Both the position numbers and the translations under genes were made by a program. A DNA stretch of 64,000 bases from Planococcus halotolerans. Lineage in GTDB: Bacteria; Bacillota; Bacilli; Bacillales_A; Planococcaceae. The stretch lies in assembly GCF_003289955.1 (NCBI RefSeq), contig NZ_QLZR01000009.1, positions 1 through 64,000 on the forward strand, written 5' to 3'. The notes below the pieces were generated by a model. That model had not been told where the DNA came from. It made no database searches and saw only the letters and a program-made list of their open reading frames with translations. Below, piece after piece: positions 59,091 through 64,000 of the stretch (within the stretch, counting starts at the first letter, position 1; each line of letters starts with the position of its first letter).

Positions 59091-59157
59091 TTATTTTACA
59101 TATGCTTCTTCTACCGAGTAGAGTAGAGATGAGATGAGCAAGAGGAGGTCAGCCTAG

Positions 59158-60006
59158 ATGAATACGGAAATTTTGTCATTCGAAAACGTGACATTCACAT
59201 ATAATACAGAAGATGAAACAATGCGGCCTGCAGTGGAGAACGTCACCTTTTCCATAGAATCAGGGGAATGGATTGCACTGGTGGGCCATAACGGTTCAGG
59301 AAAATCCACGATGGCGAAGTTGATGAACGGCCTGTTGTTTCCTAATGAAGGAAAAGTGAAGGTCTTTGGGCACACTATGTCTGAAGAAACCTTATGGGAT
59401 ATCAGATCTCAAATGGGAATGGTTTTTCAGAATCCGGACAATCAGTTTGTCGGGGCGACGGTCCAAGACGATGTGGCTTTTGCTTTAGAGAATAATGGCG
59501 TTCCCCATGCACAGATGGTGGAACGGGTCCATGTAGCATTGAGCCAGGTTAAAATGGAAGATTATAAAGACCACGAGCCTCACCATTTATCCGGGGGGCA
59601 AAAACAGCGGGTGGCGATAGCTGGGGCACTTGCTATGCGTCCGAAACTGCTGATTTTGGATGAAGCAACTTCCATGCTTGATCCCCAGGGGCGGATGGAA
59701 GTCATTGAGACGATACGCCGTTTGAGGGAGTCGACCGGATTGACGGTCATCTCCATTACACATGACCTTGAAGAAGCGGCTCTGGCAGAACGTATCATCG
59801 TCATGAATCGTGGGCAGAAGCATGTGGAAGGCACACCTGCAGCTGTTTTCAATGAGGGCAGCGAGTTGACGGAAATGGGCTTGGATTTGCCTTTTGCAAT
59901 GCGGATGACGCATTTATTGCAGGAGGCTGGAGTAGCACTTCAGGAAGAACATATGACAGAAGATAAGTTGGTGGATGAACTGTGGAAATATTACTCAAGG
60001 GCGTAG
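59158..60006 (+). CDS. ecfA1: ECF transporter ATPase EcfA1
   Basis: One of two ATPases of the shared energy-coupling module that drives vitamin S-components. The 282-residue ABC protein has Walker A GHNGSGKST (~42-50), the Q-loop region NPDNQFVGATVQDDVAF, signature LSGGQKQRVAIAGALA and Walker B LILDEATSMLD with ITHDL. GAGGAGG precedes the ATG. It overlaps ecfA2 by 25 bases. Confidence 0.95.
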   Translation: MNTEILSFENVTFTYNTEDETMRPAVENVTFSIESGEWIALVGHNGSGKSTMAKLMNGLLFPNEGKVKVFGHTMSEETLWDIRSQMGMVFQNPDNQFVGATVQDDVAFALENNGVPHAQMVERVHVALSQVKMEDYKDHEPHHLSGGQKQRVAIAGALAMRPKLLILDEATSMLDPQGRMEVIETIRRLRESTGLTVISITHDLEEAALAERIIVMNRGQKHVEGTPAAVFNEGSELTEMGLDLPFAMRMTHLLQEAGVALQEEHMTEDKLVDELWKYYSRA

Positions 60007-60854
60007 GCTATAGTTACGCTGAGGATACGCCATTTGAAAAAAGGGCATTGACGGACGTCAATCTCCATATTCCGTCAGGCTCCTATACCGCAATCATCGG
60101 TCATACGGGTTCCGGCAAGTCGACCGTTCTGCAGCACTTGAATGCGTTGTTGAAACCTACAGAAGGCGTTGTCATGATCGGAGACCGCAAAATCGAAGCG
60201 GGCGTAAAAGCCAAGGATCTGCGGAATGTCAGGCGGCAGGTGGGAATCGTGTTCCAGTTTCCTGAGCAGCAGCTTTTTGATGAAACTGTTTTAAAGGATA
60301 TCATGTTCGGTCCATTGAATTTCGGTGTTCCTGAAAAGGAAGCTGAACGGCGGGCGCGGGAACTTGTAGTGCAATTGGGGCTGCCGGATGGTGTATTGGA
60401 GAAATCACCTTTCGATCTATCAGGCGGTCAAATGCGCCGTGTGGCCATTGCCGGTGTATTGGCGATGGAACCGGAAGTTCTCGTACTGGATGAACCGACA
60501 GCAGGTCTCGATCCGAGAGGGCGCAGAGAAATCATGGATTTATTCCATGAACTGCATATTACGAAGAACCTGACGACGGTATTGGTGACTCACAGTATGG
60601 AAGATGCGGCGAGATACGCTGATCGCGTCGCTATCATGCATAAAGGCCATTGCATGGTGACTGGTGAGCCTAAAGCGATCTTTTCGAATGAAGAGCAATT
60701 GCAGGATTACAGCCTTCAGCCGCCTCGCAGTGTCAGGCTGCAGCGTGATTTTGAAGAACGGACCGGATTGAAATTGGGCGAGATTTCATTAACTGAAGAA
60801 GTATTGGCGAAAAATATTGCGTTGGCCATGGCGGAAGGGAGCAGATCCCTATGA
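59982..60854 (+). CDS. ecfA2: ECF transporter ATPase EcfA2
   Basis: The second ATPase of the ECF module. The 290 residues show GHTGSGKST at ~38-46, FQFPEQQLFDETVLKDI at the Q-loop, LSGGQMRRVAIAGVLA, and VLDEPTAGLDPRGRREI. Start is GTG at 59982 inside the end of ecfA1, with GGTGG as the likely ribosome-binding site. Its stop overlaps the ecfT start (ATGA). Confidence 0.95.
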   Translation: MEILLKGVGYSYAEDTPFEKRALTDVNLHIPSGSYTAIIGHTGSGKSTVLQHLNALLKPTEGVVMIGDRKIEAGVKAKDLRNVRRQVGIVFQFPEQQLFDETVLKDIMFGPLNFGVPEKEAERRARELVVQLGLPDGVLEKSPFDLSGGQMRRVAIAGVLAMEPEVLVLDEPTAGLDPRGRREIMDLFHELHITKNLTTVLVTHSMEDAARYADRVAIMHKGHCMVTGEPKAIFSNEEQLQDYSLQPPRSVRLQRDFEERTGLKLGEISLTEEVLAKNIALAMAEGSRSL

Positions 60855-61648
60855 TGGAGAAAATGATTTTCGGCAGGTTTATTCCTGGCGATTCAGTGGT
60901 CCATCGGATGGATCCGCGGGCAAAAATTCTGTTTGTCTTCCTGTTTATCGCCATTGTTTTTGTAGCCAATAATGCTTGGGGCTATGCTATATTGCTGGGA
61001 TTCACGCTGCTGGTTGTCTTTCTTTCAAAGATTCGCCTGTATTTTTTGATAAACGGATTGAAGCCGGTCTTTATCCTATTGATATTTACATTCTTCCTGC
61101 ATCTCTTTTTCACTAGGGAAGGGGATCTCTTATTCAGTTTCGGCTTTATTGAAATATACGAAGAAGGCTTAAGGCAAGGGATATTCATATCCATCAGATT
61201 CTTGGTATTGGTATTCATGACCAGTGTCCTGACGCTGACGACTTCGCCGATTTCGATAACGGACGGCATTGAAGTCCTGCTTGGCCCTTTTAAGAAGATT
61301 AAGCTGCCGGTGCATGAGTTGGCGCTGATGATGTCGATTTCTCTGCGTTTTATCCCGACATTGATGGATGAAACCGGCAAAATTTTAAAAGCGCAAATGG
61401 CGCGGGGTTCAGATATCGGCTCGGGTCCGATGAAAGAACGGGTCAAAGCGGTTGTGCCTTTGCTCATTCCTTTGTTTGTCAGTGCCTTTAAACGAGCTGA
61501 AGATTTGGCGACGGCCATGGAAGTGCGTGGCTACCGCGGCGGGGAAGGCAGAACACGCTATCGCCAGTTGAACTGGCAGTTGGCGGATACGCTCAGCCTG
61601 GTGCTGCTCGCAGGGCTGACAGCGGTGTTATGGTATTTCCGGGCGTAA
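60851..61648 (+). CDS. ecfT: ECF transporter transmembrane protein EcfT
   Basis: The scaffold subunit linking EcfA1A2 to interchangeable vitamin-binding S-components. The 265 residues have about five membrane helices and two coupling Arg motifs, MARGSD (~184) and EVRGYRGG (~222). No S-component gene is nearby, so the module probably serves several distant ones. ATG at 60851 overlaps the ecfA2 stop. Confidence 0.94.
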   Translation: MMEKMIFGRFIPGDSVVHRMDPRAKILFVFLFIAIVFVANNAWGYAILLGFTLLVVFLSKIRLYFLINGLKPVFILLIFTFFLHLFFTREGDLLFSFGFIEIYEEGLRQGIFISIRFLVLVFMTSVLTLTTSPISITDGIEVLLGPFKKIKLPVHELALMMSISLRFIPTLMDETGKILKAQMARGSDIGSGPMKERVKAVVPLLIPLFVSAFKRAEDLATAMEVRGYRGGEGRTRYRQLNWQLADTLSLVLLAGLTAVLWYFRA

Positions 61649-61659
61649 GGAGAGAAACT

Positions 61660-62403
61660 ATGAAACGAATGAAAGCGGTCATCGCTTATGATGGCTCGGG
61701 ATTTGCGGGCTACCAGATACAGCCGGAGGCCCGGACGATCCAAAGGGAATTGATGAAAGTGCTGAAGAACATCCATAAAGGCCGTGATGTGCAAGTCGTG
61801 GCAAGCGGGCGGACGGATGCGAAAGTACATGCCACTGGCCAGGTGATTCATTTCGATACGGATTTCAATATACCGGTCGAAGGATGGTTAAAGGCGCTGA
61901 ATGTGCTGTTGCCGGAAGATATCCGCGTTTCCTCTATTGAAGAAGCGGCACCTGAATTTCATGCGCGGTACCATACCATCGGTAAAACATACCGCTATAA
62001 ATGGGACCGCAGCACAATCATCAGCCCATTTACACGGAATTATATGGTGCATCTGAAACAGAGGCCCGATGTCGATGCCATGCGCAAGGCGGCTAAAGCA
62101 ATCCTGGGCACCCATGACTTTTCCAGCTTTTGTGCCGCGAATACAGGGGTAGTTGATAAAGTGAGGACTATCCGGCGTTTGGATTTCGAGGAACATGGCG
62201 AAGAATTGCATATGGTCATTGAAGGGTCCGGATTTCTCTATAATATGGTGCGCATCATCGCGGGCACATTATTTGAAGTGGGCATCGGAAAACGGAACCC
62301 GGAAGAGGTGGCTGAAATCATTCGTTCAGCTGATCGTGCGGCGGCAGGAAAGACAGCGGCTGCGCACGGTTTATACCTTGAAAATGTGGAGTACGAAAGC
62401 TGA
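61660..62403 (+). CDS. truA: tRNA pseudouridine(38-40) synthase TruA
   Basis: Modifies U38-40 in the anticodon arm of tRNAs. The 247 residues include [14 protein letters not shown] at ~9-22 and the catalytic aspartate in [13 protein letters not shown] (~50), plus [16 protein letters not shown]. The ATG at 61660 follows AAGGAG; an ATG at 61630 lies within ecfT. It is usual to find truA between ecfT and rplM in Bacillales. Confidence 0.95.
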   Translation: MKRMKAVIAYDGSGFAGYQIQPEARTIQRELMKVLKNIHKGRDVQVVASGRTDAKVHATGQVIHFDTDFNIPVEGWLKALNVLLPEDIRVSSIEEAAPEFHARYHTIGKTYRYKWDRSTIISPFTRNYMVHLKQRPDVDAMRKAAKAILGTHDFSSFCAANTGVVDKVRTIRRLDFEEHGEELHMVIEGSGFLYNMVRIIAGTLFEVGIGKRNPEEVAEIIRSADRAAAGKTAAAHGLYLENVEYES

Positions 62404-62435
62404 AGCAACCATTCCAGGTGTTTTTAGAAAAACGC

Positions 62436-62464
62436 TTGACTTTCTGGGGCTGGCGTTATATGAT
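62436..62464 (+). promoter_or_regulatory. Promoter of rplM-rpsI
   Basis: TTGACT (62436-62441) and TATGAT (62459-62464) with 17-base spacing, about 35 bases after the truA stop. Confidence 0.75.
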
Positions 62465-62469
62465 GATGT

Positions 62470-62580
62470 ATGGTATTTTCATTACCCCCACGATATGCCC
62501 CGGAAGGTTATTAGTGCTTGGGATAACGAAAAAACGGAACAGCGGAACACTGTATTTTTAACATTAAAAACGATACGATT
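62470..62580 (+). promoter_or_regulatory. Putative L13 leader RNA
   Basis: A ~110-base leader before rplM. The stretch ATGCCCCGGAAGG ... GCTTGGGATAACG (62494-62529) recalls the L13 leader known upstream of rplM in Bacillales. I did not verify the full fold. Confidence 0.5.
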
Positions 62581-62599
62581 TATTAGGAGGACAATATAC

Positions 62600-63037
62600 A
62601 TGCGTACAACATTCATGGCTAAAGGTCACGAAGTAGAGCGTAAATGGTTGGTTGTCGATGCAGAAGGGCAAACTCTTGGACGTTTAGCTTCTGAAGTCGC
62701 TTCAATCCTACGCGGTAAATACAAACCAACATTCACACCAAACGTTGACACTGGTGATCACGTAATCATCATCAACGCTGACAAGATCCACCTTACAGGC
62801 AAAAAGCTTACGGACAAAATCTACTACCGCCACACACAATTCAGCGGTGGTTTGAAACAGCGCACAGCTCTTGAAATGCGCACGAAATACCCAACGAAAA
62901 TGCTTGAATTGGCTATTAAAGGGATGCTTCCAAAGAACTCTCTTGGACGCCAGACTTTCAAGAAACTTCACGTATATGCAGGACCGGAACACAACCATCA
63001 AGCACAACAACCGGAAGTTTACCAACTTCGCGGCTAA
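62600..63037 (+). CDS. rplM: 50S ribosomal protein L13
   Basis: An early assembly protein of 145 residues, starting [20 protein letters not shown], with [19 protein letters not shown] and the signature [20 protein letters not shown] (quoted in part). The ATG at 62600 has TAGGAGG upstream. The reading frame remains open far upstream across truA, but that part is not coding. rpsI follows after 29 bases. Confidence 0.96.
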   Translation: MRTTFMAKGHEVERKWLVVDAEGQTLGRLASEVASILRGKYKPTFTPNVDTGDHVIIINADKIHLTGKKLTDKIYYRHTQFSGGLKQRTALEMRTKYPTKMLELAIKGMLPKNSLGRQTFKKLHVYAGPEHNHQAQQPEVYQLRG

Positions 63038-63066
63038 TAATCAGTAAATAAGAGGAGGATACACCT

Positions 63067-63459
63067 TTGGCACAAGTTCAATATTTAGGCACAGGTCGCC
63101 GTAAAAATTCAACAGCCCGCGTCCGGTTAGTACCAGGAGACGGCACAATCACAATCAACAACCGCGACGTATCGGATTACGTTCCATACGAAACTCTTGA
63201 GCAAATCATCAAACAACCACTAGTAGCTACTGAAACTCTTGGAAGCTATGATGTTCTTGTAAACGTAAGAGGCGGAGGCTTCACAGGTCAAGCTGGAGCA
63301 GTACGCCACGGAATTGCACGCGCTCTACTTACTGTAGACCCTGCTTTCCGTCCAGCACTTAAATCTGCTGGATTGTTAACTCGTGACCCACGTATGAAAG
63401 AACGTAAGAAACCAGGTTTGCGTTCAGCTCGTCGTGCACCACAGTTCTCGAAACGTTAA
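63067..63459 (+). CDS. rpsI: 30S ribosomal protein S9
   Basis: A 130-residue head protein whose C-terminal tail (RRAPQFSKR) reaches the P-site tRNA. It begins [21 protein letters not shown] from TTG at 63067, with GAGGAGG upstream, and has [20 protein letters not shown]. Its 3' end is intact, although a recombinase gene lies just beyond its terminator. Confidence 0.97.
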   Translation: MAQVQYLGTGRRKNSTARVRLVPGDGTITINNRDVSDYVPYETLEQIIKQPLVATETLGSYDVLVNVRGGGFTGQAGAVRHGIARALLTVDPAFRPALKSAGLLTRDPRMKERKKPGLRSARRAPQFSKR

Positions 63460-63472
63460 TCTATCAACGATT

Positions 63473-63511
63473 AAAGCCCTTTTCTCTAACCGAGAAGAGG
63501 GCTTTTTTTAT
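63473..63511 (+). terminator. Terminator after rpsI
   Basis: AAAGCCCTTTTCTC pairs with GAGAAGAGGGCTTT (one G-T pair), followed by TTTTTATG. It ends rplM-rpsI and marks the last ordinary chromosomal feature before the recombinase. Confidence 0.9.
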
Positions 63512-63527
63512 GTTCTAAAATAGCTTG

Positions 63528-63548
63528 TGACCACCATTTGACCACCAT
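63528..63548. repeat. Tandem 10-bp direct repeat next to the recombinase
   Basis: TGACCACCAT occurs twice at 63528-63537 and 63539-63548 (11-base period), between the rpsI terminator and the end of the recombinase gene. Such repeats often flank attachment cores as arm-type sites. That role is inferred from position. Confidence 0.6.
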
Positions 63549-63552
63549 ATTT

Positions 63553-64000
63553 CTAAAGGGTCATATAATCGACGAAATTCTTGGTTGTTTCCTGTTTCCG
63601 TTCCTTTGTTATGTGAGTGTATAAATTCATGGTTGTATCGAGGCGTGCGTGTCCTAATCGTTCCTGGACATCTTTCATGGATGCACCAGATGCAAACAGC
63701 ATAGAGGCATGTGTGTGGCGTAAGCCGTGTATTCCGATATCCTCGACGCTGATTCTCTTGCATAAACGGGACAAGACATCGTTAGGGTATGCGGATCGCA
63801 TCGGTTTGAGGTCTTGTCGTGGAAATAAAAACTTTTCAATTTCCGGATTCCCGTTCTGCAGACGCAGCTCTTTATTCATTTTGACCAGCTGCTTCAGCAA
63901 TTTAAAGGTGTGCTCATCCACTTCCACATCGCGATAAGAGTTTTTTGTTTTCGGCGTCATAAGAATATACTCTTTATTTCTCCAGAAAACCGTTCGGGAA
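63553..64000 (-). CDS. Tyrosine recombinase/integrase, C-terminal part (runs off the window)
   Basis: The frame is open to the window edge, so only the C-terminal ~149 residues are seen. TPKTKNSYRDVEVDE holds the beta-strand lysine region, HGLRHTHASMLF gives the His-x-x-Arg box, LGHARLDTTMNLYTHI gives the second His and the nucleophile Tyr. These are the late catalytic residues of a phage or conjugative-element integrase; the first Arg would lie outside. It is convergent with rpsI and 42 bases from its terminator, which suggests an element integrated at or near the 3' end of rpsI, with the element extending beyond 64000. Confidence 0.92.
   Translation of the reverse strand, partial: SRTVFWRNKEYILMTPKTKNSYRDVEVDEHTFKLLKQLVKMNKELRLQNGNPEIEKFLFPRQDLKPMRSAYPNDVLSRLCKRISVEDIGIHGLRHTHASMLFASGASMKDVQERLGHARLDTTMNLYTHITKERKQETTKNFVDYMTL

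Noticed and set aside
62195..62599. Upstream extension of the rplM reading frame through truA and the leader
   Set aside because: The extension overlaps truA in another frame and precedes a promoter and strong ribosome-binding site at the normal L13 start.

Overview
The window reads as a chromosomal segment of a low-to-mid-GC Bacillales bacterium. Gene order and protein sequences look most like Planococcaceae (Planococcus/Planomicrobium type); this is inferred from resemblance and no database was searched. Nearly everything lies on the + strand and follows the Bacillus subtilis order downstream of an rrn operon, so departures from that order are the informative part.

Layout. (1) 1-700: the 3' end of 23S rRNA, 5S rRNA, a terminator and a small unknown gene. 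(2) 700-9200: the CtsR-controlled ctsR-mcsA-mcsB-clpC proteolysis operon, then radA, a PIN-TRAM membrane protein, ispD and ispF. disA, which sits between radA and yacL in B. subtilis, is absent here. (3) 9200-15500: gltX, a cysteine T-box ahead of cysE-cysS-mrnC-rlmB-rae1, then sigH. (4) 15540-27330: rpmGB-secE-nusG, rplK-rplA, L10 leader with rplJ-rplL, rsmC-like, rpoB-rpoC. (5) 27380-32210: strong promoter, a decayed rplGB (L7Ae-family) relic, then rpsL-rpsG-fusA-tuf. (6) 32390-44300: a branched-chain amino-acid block (ilvE, T-box, ilvB-ilvN-ilvC-leuA-leuB-leuC-leuD, ilvA-like) and a Na+/H+ antiporter-family gene, lying between tuf and the S10 operon, which adjoin in B. subtilis. (7) 44330-58920: the S10-spc-alpha ribosomal operon from rpsJ to rplQ, intact in order except that map (methionine aminopeptidase) is missing between adk and infA. 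(8) 58930-63510: a promoter plus structured leader RNA, ecfA1-ecfA2-ecfT, truA, and rplM-rpsI with their own promoter and leader. (9) 63553-64000: the C-terminal part of a tyrosine recombinase on the - strand, directly beyond the rpsI terminator, which suggests the edge of an integrated element.

Most of the window serves translation and transcription: about 30 ribosomal proteins, RNA polymerase alpha, beta and beta', EF-G, EF-Tu, IF-1, SecY/SecE and two aminoacyl-tRNA synthetases. Control is mainly by RNA leaders (two T-boxes, L10 leader, S10, L13 and ecf leaders) plus CtsR. The most unusual items are the rplGB relic kept as the rpsL 5' UTR, the missing map and disA genes, an ilv-leu T-box whose specifier reads as isoleucine, the own-promoter leader RNA ahead of ecfA1, and the recombinase next to rpsI. 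I did not find a convincing wholly new defence or metabolic system, CRISPR array or tRNA gene.
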